64,000 nucleotides of DNA from Opisthorchis felineus (GCA_004794785.1 SJOL01005932.1:72574-136573), one strand, 5' to 3'; counted from the stretch's first letter, positions 10,601-24,900 are shown. Translations and numbers: made by a program. The notes: generated by a model from the letters alone, not told the origin.

Positions 10601-11504
10601 TTGTCGGATCTGTGATGTGAAATCTTGTTCGCATTTACAGAGTGATGTAACGCATGAATTCGTTTCAATTACTCATTCGGCGTCCGACCAAACGCGAACA
10701 CTCACCATGTTTGATTGATTCACAGTTTTCATGCAAATCTGATAAAAACTTGTTTCTTAGCCCACTGGAGGTAGCAACTTCAACTTTGCTGCACCTGAAA
10801 CGCGAATTCTTACTTTGCTGCGGCATGACAATTTTGACCAGGATCCATCGGCAAAAAACAGAGGGGAACTGAATGTATATCAGCACTGCACAATAGTATG
10901 GAATTGTTTTGCAGTATCTCTTTAGGTGTCTACTAAAGGTTAGGTGAAATAAGTCAACAAAAAGCGAGCAAATTTTTATTCTCAGTGTACTTAGTATGAA
11001 TTCTTAAACTACGTTATAGAAACATACTGCAGAAGACAGTTTTACTCAGCTCACAATAGTTCCTTTTTACTCTGAATACCCTCATAAACTTCTAATCAGT
11101 AAGATGTTGTCACGTGATCTTGTTGAAATCGTAGCAAACAATAGACGTACTATCAAATGAAATTAGAGGCCTGATTCTATCTTGAACTCTATCTGCTCAG
11201 TCCATGGCTCGTTTTATCAACGTCGTTTGCCACCGGATCGTTTCTAGCGGTCGCTGATATTTAGTTATGGAAGCGAAGGCAGTAGCCACGATCCAACAAG
11301 CTCTATCATACTGCGATTGCAACTGGTCTTGAAAAAGTTGAAGCGGCCCTGTTCAGTCATCCAACAAACAGTTATCCTACTGTCAACCTTGGCACTGTGG
11401 GCTTTTATCCGTTATGCAGGTTGTTCTGTTACATCGAATAGCACCAACGCGTCCCTGTGCAGGTCGGATGTTGATGTGTGTGGGTTGGAGTGAGCTGTGT
11501 TACT

Positions 11505-11690
11505 GTGTTACCTCCTGGCTGAACACTTAACCGCCCGGCCAAGAGTGGCTGACCAGCAGTGTGATTAGCTGTCACTTAGGACATAGCGCCAATCATCCTT
11601 CATTCACGGGAACCACATCACGGGGTTACGTTTCAACTGGCTCCCTGAGTGACAACTACTCAGAAGGAAGTTTCACTGATCTTTCTCGGA
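11505..11690 (-). repeat. SINE family B (Smα-like), 5' part
   Basis: Minus strand shows the family leader GATTGGCGCTATGTCC, then GCTAATCACACTGCTGGTCAG, then box A TTGGCCGGGCGGTTAAGTGTTC. It is truncated before box B and the ribozyme part. Confidence 0.65.
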
Positions 11691-12529
11691 GCTACGTATT
11701 GGCTGTTCTAGCGTCATTGTCAGCCCAAAAGTCCGAAAGATTCCACGTTAATGCAGACCCAAAAGAGAACAAATTAACTGTTAAACCTAGTGGTGTCCCG
11801 TTTCAGATTAACTTGTGGCCTGCATTGTAAAAACGACGAAGCGTATCTTACACTCGTGACATTCTGTCTTGGTTCATACGATGATGCTCATAGAAGACCG
11901 CTTCTGGGCATGAAGAATGAAAAATCATTTCCAAATATCAGAACGCATAGATCCAAGGGTTGCTCCGTATACTGAACTGTCTAAATGGAGTAAGCATCGA
12001 GTCGATTATGGTAATAATCCGTACGTTTGGTGCCAATTTGCACAACAAACTGTATTTAACAGAGCCAGAAAAATCCTTTCTCAAGACAGCATAAAGCGTG
12101 AGGTATTTATTGTCTAAATGAATCACTTCTCTCGTAAACCTATCCACTGTCGTTCGTGAGAAAACTCGGCACCAGACAAGTGACTATGTTACCACATCTA
12201 TCACTCGAGGAAGAAGGTTTTAGAGCACCAGTGAAACGCTGACTAACCCGTTTCATCCAGCAAAATTAAGAGTGATTTTCCTCCTAATTTTAGCCTCTCC
12301 AGTCGACCAGCCATCTTGTCTGGGAGTCAAAATTTATGTCATTTCTCGCTTCAGTTGTGGGTGGCCGGCAGAATGGAAAGGCGAAGTCGGTTAACTTTAG
12401 GATCACCGGAATTTTTAACACCCTACTCATACTAAAGTAGCTTTTCTAATTGCACACAATTTTTCCAAAGACGGAAATAATTTCGTGCTACAGGTCAAAT
12501 CGATCTGTGTTGAACTCATCATTGAACCA

Positions 12530-12660
12530 TCAGACAACGAGTGGCTGGTCAGCCGTGTGATTAACTCTCACTTAGAGGGGTATAGTCAAGTGATTCACAT
12601 CACCAGGTTGTATGTTGAATGGCCCCTTGAGCGATGACTCCTCAGATAGGAGTCGCATGC
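12530..12660 (-). repeat. SINE family B, 5' fragment
   Basis: Minus strand: GTGAGAGTTAATCACACGGC then TGACCAGCCACTC, with the upstream leader CTGAGGAGTCATCGCTC. Ends before the promoter boxes. Confidence 0.6.
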
Positions 12661-13014
12661 GATTTGTTGGAGTTTTTTATTTTGTACAGAGTACTTGTAC
12701 CTCGTCGGTAGTAGAAGCAGGTAGGAAGTAGTATTTCGTGTGCACTGAAAGGAATTCTCTGCAGTCAAATCAAAACACTGTGTTCCTCAAGTTTCCAATG
12801 ATAGTTGTGCACAACGATTGTGCATTAAAATTGCTGAGGCACAAAGAAAGCTCACGTTTGGTTCATCAGCATATACTTTCGGCGTTTCCTTCGGCAGCGA
12901 TTGATGATTTGAATATTACACACTGGGTTTCAAATCAACAGTGCCTTCTCTAGTTATTTACCACTGGTTTTCCAGCAGGATGGCTTGCATCCTTCCCAAG
13001 TTGTAAAGAAGGTT

Positions 13015-13480
13015 TGATTGGTTTACATAGGAACCGCTCTTGTCGCTCTCGCTATTTCTATGAGGCGACACTATATCAGCCGGCTTTGCTCACCCGTGAA
13101 GACAGAGTTCTACGCGGGTCGGTCGACACACTTGAACAAACAGGGCCAAGTTGTACAGCCAACTTCTCTGCCATACCACTCCCGTAAATCTTTTACCCTG
13201 TTAGGCCGATCACTCTTGGTCGGTGCTATCGAATCTTTACAATGACCATTATAGGATGAATTCCTTCTTCATGTTACGACCAACGACAGCCAGTCCGTAT
13301 ATGTCTTTAACTGTCTTATATGGTCCATCAGTGAATGCCGTGAACAGATTTTGGCCAGTTCCATAACCCGTTACCTTCGGGGCTCCGTAGAGCATCTGTG
13401 TTCATTTTAACGTTCGCGTTTGTGGGCACCCCAACTGCCGACAAAACACGCATTTACCGCTACCTACCTCTGTTTGGAGT
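13015..13480. other. GC-richer stretch, possible retroelement remnant
   Basis: Base composition is more even than the surroundings. The minus strand reads TGYGTGQNLFTAFTDGPYKT then KDIYGLAVVGRNMKKEF over 13400-13250, which looks protein-like but I cannot assign it. No complete frame. Confidence 0.3.
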
Positions 13481-15199
13481 TGACAGGTAAGCTACAGAGT
13501 TGAATTACCAAACGAAGATGCAATGAAAATCAGAACTGCCCCGTCCAGGACTGGAGGGGAAGGAGCACATTGGAGGTGGTGAGATTTACCATGCCGCATT
13601 AAGCAGGTTTTCAACAGGATTCCTGATGATGTTCGTGCTGACGCTGGCGATGGCAATAACTCTTCACCAGAACAGCGTTTTCCAGACAAGTCCAACAGTC
13701 GGACCTTTCACTACGTTCACTTTTACGCATCTTTGAAAACGCCAAACTCATTGCCTTTTATTCTGCCAGTACTGGGTGTTGACAGATTCAAGGAAAAAAC
13801 AAGGTTACAACTGACTGTTATGTGATAGTGGCATACTTGCGGCATCACGAGTAGACCGAAAAGGCCCATTGTAGGCACTTCCCACCTCCTTTCAGTAGTA
13901 ATTCGTAGACCCCCTTGTCACAGTTGCTCTCCTCTGAATTACAAACATAGACACGCCACGTTTACATCCGAATTAGTGATTGTTCACGATGGTCACCTGG
14001 TCTCACTTCGCTTCTCAGACTTTGATCTCCAGTTTACTCGTGACCTTTAGTGTGTGGACTCTGAAGACAATCGCCCATCAAGCTGCTCTGGCGTGCAATT
14101 TTAACACTAACCACAGATATTCTTGGCTTTTCCGAAAATACCATGCAAGATTCTTGTATGGTAATCGAGGTTGCGGTACCTTCGTTAGCTAGACAATACT
14201 GCCTATTAACTTCAAACCATACTGCAACGGGTTGGGCAGGCGTTGGTATAGCTCTCATCCAAGGCTTCCTCACTCGGCTGCATCCCCATAAATCACTGCC
14301 TTTGAACTTGCGGAAGTAATATCCGCTTTTTTTAAATTGTTCTTACGTATGTGCCAACCAACTGTGGATCTGATTCGGTGGATAATACTTTTTATGGGGA
14401 AGAGTACCCAACCTCCTAACCGACACGATGTCAGATATTGTCCTGGTCACCGGCGATCTCACGGCACAATTAAGACATTTAGTTCATCAGAGGCGCTACT
14501 TGGTGGCCTTTCCCGCTTTGACTTAAGAAGCACTGGCAATGATGGTCGTCCTTTGCAGCTTTGTAATGATCACTAAGTGTTCCTCAGTAGAACTGGATTC
14601 AGAAGTAGCAGACGCGGTTGCGCTGCCTAGCATCCAATGATGATTCACGACCATGGAGCCAAATTGATCGTACAGCCATTAGCACTGGGTAGCGCGGTTC
14701 TAGTACTGATTGCCGATATTTATGAACCACTCATGTTAAATCAGACCGTGATCTTGTTCTGTGCAAATTTTCGAAGATACCCACTCTTCGTTTGGCTATC
14801 GGGAAACCTTCAGTATCGCAAGTTAAACAATCACAACCACAGGAGATATCGGTCGCAAGTAAGACGAGATAAGTACCACCATTCGCACGGCAAGGAACTC
14901 AGAATGTGGCCTTTCTGAAGGTTCCTCAAATAAGTGCTAGATTTCAGAGTGGCCAGCGTCGAATCCCTTCGAACAGTGAGCATAATTCAGTCAGAAGAGC
15001 AGTTTGATATCTGCTCAAACATAGCCTGTATTGAATCTAACTTGATGTCATGGTTATTTCCCCATCCATTTGGTCACCCCGCCCGTGTACTTTTGATCCC
15101 CACCGGTTTGGTCCTCCATGCCCCCTCCATACCGTGGACAAAGGCCATCCCGTCCGACTCTGGTAGAATAGCACTTGTGTGTGTATGTGAATGTGCGTA

Positions 15200-15520
15200 G
15201 CTGAGCTACTTACCTGTGCATGTCCCTGCCCGGTCTGCTAGACCTCCCCTGAGCTGTTGTATCGTGATTTCCGTGTAATCGCACCGCCCATCAGAATCAA
15301 TAGACAGGCCTCGGAAGAGACGACCACAACCCACATTATACTCGCCGCTGTGTGGCGTGCGGATCTGGACGCTGCGCTGTCGGTCAGTGACACAGTTGTG
15401 CACTTTTCGACGTCACGAACGTGGATAGTTGAGGTTTGTTGTATCATTTTCTTTACCTTCGTGTAAATAGTGTCCATACATTCGAACCCAATTCTTTTGA
15501 TATTCGGGATCGTCATACCT
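15200..15520 (-). repeat. Dispersed repeat family D, copy 1
   Basis: Shares about 300 bp with 25150-25500 in opposite orientation: minus strand AATTGGGTTCGAATGT, CCACGTTCGTGACGTC, GCGGTGCGATTACACGGAAA and TCACGATACAACAGCTCAGG. It is open for 92 codons (15516-15238), but the other copy is not open in the same frame, so coding is doubtful. I do not recognise the family. Confidence 0.7.
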
Positions 15521-16154
15521 AAGCGTTACTCAAAGTTCTGCATCGAGAATCTCAGCACTTGGCGTGCTGAGTGAAATAGAAATGAACAAAGTTTGTGCAA
15601 CTGAGAGTTTTTGGACACTTCACCAGATACACATAAAGGACCGAATAAACCGGCTGTTAGTGAGGGTATCAAGGATTATATTGGAAAGTTATTATACAAC
15701 ATGAACCAGTGTCTTAACCGCTGAGCTCAATGTGTTAGACAACAGTTTATTGAGCCGTATGCCCCATGTACCCGTGTCTTTCAGTTACCCCTTTCAACCC
15801 TAGCCATAGCCTTTGGGTTTTTACTCTCTTCCAATTACTGTATTACAGACATGCTGTTCTGTTCTAAAGTGCGACCGGATTAACTCCAAGCGGAGCTATT
15901 CAAAGGCGGCGGTTAGTTTCTACTTTGACCAGGTTGTCCAAACAAATTTCTGAACCATGAGTTTCAACATTCTGCGATCAACCAGTAAATGTACCTTAAT
16001 TCGAAAATGCACCCAACCATAAGGTGTAAGCCTTACCTCGGTTGTAACATTATCGGCCTCAATACTGACCTCACCAAGCGAGACACAGGTCTGAGAGAAC
16101 TAAGAATGTTTTAGCTGCTGACGGTATTGAAAAACCTTCGGTCATCAACAAAAT

Positions 16155-16320
16155 ATACTGCAATATTTCGAATATCATACCAAATCCGGCATGAGATGGG
16201 TTCTAGATAGCACATTTAATTAAAGCATATCATGAGCGAGAGATTCAGCTTGGAATCAGCTGAGTTTCTGTGTAAAACCAGATATGTTTGTAAGTGAATG
16301 TACTTCACAACATATCCAAA
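16155..16320 (+). repeat. Family H, partial copy without ribozyme
   Basis: TTTCGAATATCATACCAA (family: TCTCGAATATCGTACCAA), then GAGCGAGAGATTCAGCTTGG and GTGAATGTACTTC match the unit body. Confidence 0.6.
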
Positions 16321-17149
16321 CATTTCTCCACAACTAGTGGAGGTTTCCAGTCTTTGTTCAGATTTGTCACTCATAACATCATGCAGTGAACTCATCAATG
16401 GACTCGCGAATCCGGGCGTCGACATCACACTTGGAGGAAGACTGGTGACCGATGATATTTTTCTGTTATGCTGTTACCCTAACTTAGAATATTGGAATCG
16501 TCCACTGTTCCGGTATGCAAGCTGAAGTGAAAAGTCTTACTTCAGGAAAACCAGCCCCCATGTACCCATTTAAATCAAAAGAATACGGAGCTTGGGATTG
16601 TTTGTAGGTTAACTTATCTTGACAGCTACGTAAGCCGTGAGTGCAATGTCACAAATGAAGTCTGCTCACGCATCACCAAGACACCAGCAATATTTGCTGG
16701 CTTGCATCACCTTTGGCATCGGAAACGGATAGCACTGCGGTTGAAGGGCCGTATCTACAAAAACAACCACGATGTCAGTCTTACTTCATGGGGCTATGAA
16801 TTCTCAAACACTTTCAGACAGTTTATCACTCATTTTTTCGTAGTGTAGCGTGCGCCAACTGGCTGCTGCATGTAGGTAATGAAACGGTCCGTAAACGAGT
16901 ACTAGGCAATGAGTTAGATTCGCTTGAGCATTAGATAAGACCTATTAGGACAAGGTGGGCAGGACCTGTCCCATGTATGCCAACCACCATGTACCAACGA
17001 GGGCCCTATTTCCCTCTCCAAGAACTTGTTGGCGAAAGCTTGCGTTGGACAAGCCATGACGTGGCAACGCGAAATGGAAGTAGCCACCGTCAAGTTGAGA
17101 ATCGTGAAATCACCAATAACATGAACCAATAAGTCGATCAGATGAGGGA

Positions 17150-17465
17150 TAATTTCACTGGGTGTGTGAAACTTTCTACTAAGAAGTCTTCACTGAAGGA
17201 ACCAGTCAATACATGACCACGTGATGTGCTTTCTCTGACTGAAGTATGAGTTGCGTCATGTTCTGTCTAAACGAGACCTAACTACGGTGCTGACCAGGCA
17301 CTTGTGGCCAAACGGTTAAGTGTTCGAACACTGGCCGGAAGGCTGCAGGTTCGAAACTCTCTGAGTTTCGTAAGATGCGCACAGTGGATGACTCCCAACA
17401 AGGATGAAACAGCTGTACAGTGCTTCTCGACTTTTCAGCATAGATTGGCTCCAATGACCACCGAC
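17150..17465 (+). repeat. SINE family B, near full-length, with degenerate hammerhead
   Basis: Leader (CACTGAAGGAACCAGTCAAT), tRNA-like head with box A TGGCCAAACGGTTAAGTGTTC and box B GCAGGTTCGAAACTC, then a tail carrying hammerhead parts: TGGATGA at 17385-17391 (for CTGATGA), hairpin arms around CAACAA, GAAA at 17406-17409, the palindrome ACAGCTGT, then CAGTGC. The first core box has two changes, so this copy should be inactive. Layout matches the schistosome Smα element: pol III promoter followed by a hammerhead. Confidence 0.8.
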
Positions 17466-20010
17466 CACAGGATGAAATCTCTATTGAACATCGTAAAATC
17501 TTCTCGCCTTCCTGTACGGATTCCATGTGATTCTCCTTGCACGTTTTTAAGAAACCTATAGGAAATGGCGCTTAATTCAGCCCATTGGTGAGCTTGTTAT
17601 CACTGCTTAGCCAAGCTGTCTAGCTGGCGCTTGCCGGTCGAGAGGTACAGGGATTGTGCTGATTGAGGGTTCGCGAATAGCATTGGGGTAATCCCACTGA
17701 TCCTGTCTCGCTCCAGGTTGATGCTGAGGCCTATTCATTTCTTGAAAGTTTCCTGAAGATTTAAGCAACTTGCTCTTGGCGGTTTCTCTGGTGCTCTGCG
17801 ATAAGTCTCCTCTTTTCTCATCCCTTGTCAACTTTTACTGGCTATTGAGCATCAGTTTCCACTGCTGGTGTATTTCTGTCCATGGTGTTATTGCTGCTGC
17901 GGATGATACACCAATATAGATTTAGGCTATCGCGTAAATCGCAAATATCTTGTATTTTATTCAAATTTGGCAGTTATATGACTTCTAATTTACGATCACA
18001 TGACTTCTATGAAAGTAGCAAAAAAAAACTGAACTTATCCGCATCGAATCGATTGCTGTCGACGTCGACAACATTGTACCTCGTTTCTTTTCCCCCCAAA
18101 CCACGATTTCAATGCCGAATCTCTTGTAGATAGACCATGAGAGTTGCATCATCTTTCTCCTTTGTACTGTGGTTGCCCGGGTAACAGTGAAACTTAACTC
18201 TACAGAGGACAATTATTATGGCATAGATGATTTTTCCGGACAGAGACAAACATGTGTTCCTTTCCACATGATATCCACTGGTAGGGGAAATAGAACACAA
18301 AGTAAACTTCCGAACGGACAATAATACAATCTAAAGAGGCTCACGTTCTGGGAAATCAAAACAAACGAGTTCCAGTTGAACGGTTTTGCTCACCTATGAA
18401 AAGAATAACGAAAACGGATAAGCGATGGAAGCCATATGAGTGGTGAGGTGTCTGGATTTTAGTCGATTGTTTTCCGTTGGCGCTCAATGGCGTGACGAAT
18501 GGTCTATTGGAACTGAAGACACTGCATGTCCAGTCTGAGGAATGCTTGTGGCTAGTCTTTTGGACACAGCAGTCGAATTCTGATGTGCAAACTGCAGTAA
18601 TGTAAATTTCAAAGGTGTAAACATATAGCTGTGAACAGATTGATTCTACAGTAAAGGCATGCAAATCTGTCGGTGTCGTCGGAACAAAAAACACCTGGTC
18701 TCCACATTCACATCAGAATCTATGCTGGGTTAGGGTAAAGTAAAAATCTGGAGGGAATTTGCATTTATGGAACAAAATCATGTTGACGAACGAAGAATAC
18801 TATCATTTTACTGTATCCATATGCAGATTTCTGTGGCTGGGCTACTATAAACATTGGTTGTCTCCCTCAGAAAGTGGACTTTACAACTGTAGAGTGACCT
18901 TGGAAACCTTCGGTTATTTGATCCAGTCTGCATCGACTTTTGCTGTAGAGAACAACTATCTTGGACCTCTTCGTCTAACATTTAGCAAAACCTGGAATCA
19001 TCTATTTTTGTTCCAGCTTCTAACCACAACTGCTGGTCATCACAGATAGCTTTCACACAAGTTAATCAAACCCGGCTAGAAGATGATGAAGTAACACTCA
19101 AGATGACACAAAGATGACCGGCATTATCGGCAAGAGATGTTAGATCAGCCAAGTTATCACGTAGCAGTTTGCATTTGATACTCAGGTGGTAGGAAGCCCA
19201 AACCAACCCCGGTTCGTTTATTCCCTTCCCCTTTCCTAACTGTCGTGGCACCAGTCCACCTACACAGATCAAGATAAATTGTAAGCGACATTCAAGAATA
19301 GTTTTCACATTAAGTGAACCGGATGAACCGTGTTCTAGACCCAGCCCAAATCCATGTAGGTTGCCCTGAGGTCTGACGAGGCTTTGTTGTGTCAAAAGCA
19401 ATATATCGCCAAGCAATACATCTACCGGTGGTTTTTCACACTAATCTGAAGAGATTTGGCTCACGCAACGTGAAAACTGGTTTACTGCATAGTACCGACC
19501 TCGGTAGTCCCCATAGGTCAGTGGGATTGTTGGTATTCATTAGCACTTGCCCCGAGTTCTTGACAAGGACAAGAATCTCGGCGTGTATTTCACAGAAAGG
19601 AGTTGCTGCTAGAGTTTCCGTTAAATTTCAATCAGAATAACTGGTGTTGAGAAACCGCTTGCTCTATGGACGAGTTCACCAATGGAGGCTCACCACTGCA
19701 AGGTCAGTGAAATTCAGTGGTCCGTTACCGGACGACTACATTTGTTTCCAAGCCCCTAAGTTGAATCCTGCCCACCAAACTTCAGTCACTGCTCTTTTGT
19801 CAAACTCAATCCAGAATCATGGGTACATTGAGTCTTGTTCAGTTCGATCACCATGAATTCGTCCAATCAGAACCTAGCAAATTTCGTATCACTGGTTGGT
19901 CAGTTCTCTATGCTCACAACTTGTGAAAAGCAAGTGGCTATGTTGCCACATGTATGCCACAGCAACTACATACTCCGACCTGATCATCACGTTTGCCCGG
20001 CCGACGCATC

Positions 20011-20197
20011 ATGACAACTCGCAGGCTAAGTATGGTGCCGGGAGAAGCACTTCTTACCGAAGGCCCTGAAGGTCGACGGTCAGAGGCCTTATGCACGGAA
20101 AATTATCTGTTGCGATTCTTTGATCCCGTCGAGCGGAGATTTCGCAATTTTTCTGCCTCGCAGTTCACTGACGTATGGAACCACTTTGACATAGACG
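20011..20197 (+). CDS. Calbindin/calretinin-family EF-hand protein, coding exon 1
   Basis: First coding exon of a cytosolic calcium-binding (buffer/sensor) protein of the calbindin-32/calretinin/secretagogin family. It encodes 62 codons plus one base. The stretch around residues 34-62 (LLRFFDPVERRF, then FSASQFTDVWNHFDIDG) matches the family N-terminus: a short lead, the F/S-A-x-Q-F helix, then the start of EF-hand loop 1. The donor at 20198 (GTGAGC) cuts the loop after the first base of a glycine codon (phase 1), and exon 2 supplies the rest, giving DIDGNGFIDGDE, a perfect 12-residue EF loop. The chosen start is ATG 20011, which has A at -3; an in-frame TGA lies at 19981, and ATG 20032 is an alternative start. 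An upstream non-coding exon cannot be excluded. The open frame runs past the donor to 20277, but the read-through tail resembles nothing in the family. Confidence 0.9.
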
Positions 20198-21894
20198 GTG
20201 AGCAGAACTTTGTTGTTGATGTACCATTGCCTGCCTGTGGTTTATCAGAATGGTGGGTGAGTTACGAGAGAGTGTAGGCAGTATTGAATGAAGTCAGATC
20301 TGAGGCAGAGTTGAGATTTACCGATTAACATACACTCGAAATGTTGAGCAGTCCCTATTTTCTGTCCCTTTACCCAGCTATAATCCTACTTTAATCTAAT
20401 TAACTCCGAAAGTGGTTAGTGTACTCTTACTACATCGAATTTGTGTTGTGTGGCATAAGGCATATTGTAGTTCGTATTTTTTTCAATACGTTCAGTCACT
20501 TATCAAACGAAAGCAAAAATAATAAGGCTGACTGCACAGATTCCGACCACGAAAGACCACAACCGGAAAAAGGCCTCATAAATTCCGCTCTGGGAGTTGC
20601 CTCTCTTCGGAGTCGCATCCCGAATCCTCATCAGTATCGGCAGCATTACACTGATGTTCTGCTGCCATACTGATGTGGTGAGACAGTATTGTTGGTTTTA
20701 GATATCTTGGTTGTACGTGGGCTGGGATACTTTCAGAGCACCCAGACCTAGACACGAGGACGATTAGGTTCCTTGATCAAAGCCTTTGATTTAGAAGCCT
20801 GACCAAAAGGCAGTGGTCTTTGGCGGGAAAAATGTCAGTGAATCCCCATTTTTAAAGAACAAGCAGCCACACATGCTCTAATGCATAACCTGGAAGACGG
20901 ATAAAACGTATTGGTCAAACCTCTAACGACTGACCAACCTGGTACGGGAGACTCCGTGCGGACACCTGCTAGTGGAGCGGCGAATACTACTGATGAGGCA
21001 TGCAAGTAGCAAGTGGTTTTCTCGTAACTCCGCTTCGCGTCTAATGGAAGTTGGGATTTATTACGGACTTTGTGGAACTGCTTTGCAGCATTCGTTTACG
21101 ATTGCGTGATAGTCAATGAATATCCAGGAAAGTTCAAGAAGACGCTTTCAAGAAGAAGAAGACGGATATTCAGTTTTTTAAAACAAGGTGCATATGAGAG
21201 GTTTAATTTGCTGTCAACTAGTTTGTAACGGTTTAGTTGGTGTTTTCTGACAAAAAACGCGGCGAAGGGCTTTCCTCCTTTCACTAGTATAGTGCAATGG
21301 GTAGTGGAGGCAAACGAAACGTCATATCACTCTGAGTCACTTTGTTAGGGCTACCCAATCGTCGCTGACTAGGGAGGCTATTGGCCAGTGTAACTTACTA
21401 GAGGACCTGCTTGGTGCTGTAGTCGATAGTTTGCTCACATACAACATTGAGCAGTGTGCAGCCTAGAGTTTCCTGCAGTGTATCTCGTTTTCGAGGTAGA
21501 ACCTTTAGGGTGAAAAACGATAGTTTTTTATTCTCTTGTGTCAGAGAATTGTTCTGTCCGTCCAACCAGGTTGCGAGCACTCCAGTGATGATTTACAGCC
21601 TGCTGTTTGCTTCTCAATAAGTCTTCTGTATGAAGCATCAAAGCCTGACTCCCTATCGGACCACTGACTGTGATGTCATGGTTTCTTGTTGCACTTCAAC
21701 AAAACTCCACTGCCGGGCGTATCGCTATTTCCCCAGTGTCAGAGTTTTCAGATGGGTCAATCTGTAAAGAACGAAGGTTTCGTTGACACAGTCGTCCGTC
21801 ACGAGTGGCAACCTTATGAATATTATTCGTTTGTGCAAGCCGTTTAGCCAACCATTTCAAGTCCGATTCCGCTGGCCAGTTCTTGAGCACGCCC

Positions 21895-21985
21895 TTCTAA
21901 TGACGCTGATGATTTGTTTGCTGAGCAATTGGATTGCACATGTTTCATCACCAATCGAGGTGACATCATCAGTGCATTGTTTGTA
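21895..21985 (-). repeat. Repeat family E, copy 2, hammerhead-like but mutated
   Basis: Minus strand: TGCA then CTGATGA (plus 21966-21972), hairpin GTCACC/GGTGAT, GAAA (plus 21943-21946), then ACATGTGC in place of ACGTTTGC; the base at the cleavage position becomes G, which hammerheads do not accept. Confidence 0.65.
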
Positions 21986-24900
21986 CAACGCCTCCTGAAC
22001 TTTCAACATCAACTTCCCGAACTGCTGCAAACTGGTCAACATTTAACGAGGTCATATAGGGCGAAATATGGACACTGACAGCGAAGGATACAAGACACAG
22101 TATCCACAGGATTTCTGAGGAAATGGGAAGAACTGAAAAGGTTATTTATCACTTCCAATCAGATGCACTTTGAGAAATGATCGTTAAATAGTTTGCAAGG
22201 TTTATTTTTAATGCGAAAAGTACCAATTCAAGAAAGAATAAACGGAGTCAGCGATTACTTGTCTTGAAATTTCCGACGGAATATTGTGATACCCAGTAAC
22301 AAAAAGGTAGGAATGAATGGCCCTGACGGACTAATGTACTCTGGTATGATGCATGAAGTAAGTCATATTTTAGTCGCGATGTGATTTTTACATGTGTGAA
22401 AACCAATTAAGCGATTCTGAACGGGGATCAGAAAGCTTATTCACGCAGCAGGACGCAGAGTGACTCTCTGATTCCGTTGTTTGCAGGGAGCCGAATGAGC
22501 TGATGCTATTTTAGCATGCCGAGACAGAGATACCGTACCACGACGATACTGTATTCCCTTAAGAGTTACACCATGGTTCGGACCGCTTACAGTTCGAATG
22601 TAATTCTAATCCGGGGTCTATCAGAAACGCGAGTTTATGCGTATTGTCGTGCGTCCATTCGCTGCATTATGTAAGTCTTATGATCCTTCTGGAAGGACCG
22701 AAATTTTAAGGTTAAATCGTGGAGAATTCGATTCATATCCTACCGGAAAGTAGGGCTCCGGTCACAGCTGATCAAGTTTGCTTAACTTTATGACCACACG
22801 ATGATGTTGGTTTTTATTTACAAGTGTTTTGCATTTCTCAATCGATAAATCAAATTGCCTGAGCCAACGTTCTGTACAGTAATGGAATTAGTCCTCCATA
22901 TACGAAATTTCCTTGGACAAAGTATCAAGATTTTCGAGAAATGTTAGCTAAATCGGGTGTTCATACAAGTAATTCGTGTATTACCTCAACAGTGCTAATG
23001 TCATCGAATATGCAGCGTTTTTGTAGGCTTGGTAAGGTGGATGAAGGATATGGGTAATTTCCGTTGTAATGAGAGCAAATGGGTCATTTAAATAGTTAGA
23101 AAGCACCTTACTTTTGTTTCGAGGAGCTGGCTCTTTGACTTGGTTGTACCAGGCAAAATCTGATGCCACCGTAGTAGTCATTTTGATGAAGGTATTCCAT
23201 CCTCAGAGTCTTATCTTGAAGAGGAATGGTTTGCTTAATGCATAAATATTATCGAACTAACGAGCTCGCAAAAAACAAACAAACGAGAGTCTTTACTTTG
23301 ACCATTTTGTTGAAGTACGTCACTGTGGTCATGTTTAAGACTGCTTTCGCTCTCAGCCTAACAAGTGAATAAAAAATCTTCAAGTCTTGACTGCTTACTC
23401 AACCCAAATTCATTAGTGTTACTCCTTACAGGCTACTGAGACCTCAGCAGGTCTCTGCCTTCAGACGTGCATGCAGGTCAGGGAAACAAACGTTTACAAA
23501 GAATTGATATACTTCCTTTCCTAAGGTACAAATTTGCATTCTACCTGACGGTTCGACTGTCCGATTTTCAGCGCCATCTGTCTTCCTTTAAATGTTGTTC
23601 CCAAAGCGGGGGGAATTCGGTTGCTAACACCTGTCTGATTTCTTACTAAAACAGTAAAAAAGCAGTGTTTACTTTTAGTTGCTATCGTTTTATTGAGGTT
23701 CCAGCAATTGGAATTAAGGCGAGAATCTTCCCGTAACCATGCTGTTCAAAGTCTGAGAGAATCGTTACATTCAAACGTGTCTCATTCAGCTGAGTACCGG
23801 TTGGTAGTAATTCAAGGCCATGCATTCTGGTGATTGTCTGTTGTCCACGAAAACTGTTCTATTCGATATGATGTGGAGACGTTATTGTAGGGTAGAGATT
23901 TTATGGTAGTTTTATGACATTATTGAGAGTTTAACGGTTCTTGTTGATATGGGTTACAATTTATCATTCATTCTGGTCAATAACTCAATCGACTAACCTT
24001 TGAGTTCTCATTGTGTAGCCGGTTAGTGAAAATCGTAGCGAAGACTAGAGATGTCAAGAGTCCTGCTCTTGTCCAGCAACTCCTGTTTATGTTTCTGTAG
24101 GACATGAACTTCAGACCGAAACGAGAGATTCATCGAGACATGTTTTGGACATCTAGAAACATCCGAAAATGTTTTGCTGAGGTTGGCGATGAGAGTCATA
24201 GTCAACCAATCAGCTAAAAGAATGAGATGAACGTTCATCGTCTTTTCTGAACTGAATTTTTTTTGCACCTGTTTCTGGATCCTTAATTGTGAAAAACGGT
24301 TGGAGCGGATCGTATCCTCCGATAGCCGCATTATGCTTTCCGACAGGCTGGTTCATCAGTCGATTAGGTTAACGTCAGGACATCCTTTACTTGAAGTTTC
24401 TAGTGAAATTTTCTGGGTATCCATCATCTTGCACCTTTCTTGCATGAACTCATAGAGGGAAGTTTACAAGCGAATGAATTCCTAATGGCCCACAAACCCA
24501 ATGTCACATTGCGGAAACCGACTTGAGAATCAAAGGCCAAAGAGAATGTCAAGTGTGCGGAACAGACTGGACCTTTGCCTTAAGTGCTGTAGTGGACGGA
24601 GTGACGTAAATTGTCCGTGTGGATTAAAGGACGTTGGAAGACACGATCGACTATCCTTGGGATCCTGAAGTGAAAGCCACTGAAACCAAAATTCGGTGAA
24701 GATCTTCGTACGTGGAAATATGTGATAGGACAAGGACTTCCCTGAAGCACCGCAATTTGCTGCAAACTTACTGAGGTGTATAACTGTGATGGTACAGTAG
24801 CACATAAGTGGTTCAAGTTCTCCTGCAGGGTATATGTGACTAAAATTCCCATCTGAAGGAAGCCTTAATTAACCGGCGTGGCTCAAAATACGCATCACCT

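Larger units (their letters stand above)
10601..13014. other. Intergenic, apart from two SINE B fragments
   Basis: Outside the fragments at 11505-11690 and 12530-12660, frames are short (under about 100 codons) and featureless. Confidence 0.5.
13481..20010. other. Intergenic or 5' flank of the calbindin-type gene
   Basis: Apart from repeats at 15200-15520, 16155-16320 and 17150-17465, nothing was recognised. The promoter and any non-coding first exon of the gene should lie in the right part of this stretch, but I cannot identify a TATA box or initiator with confidence. Confidence 0.4.
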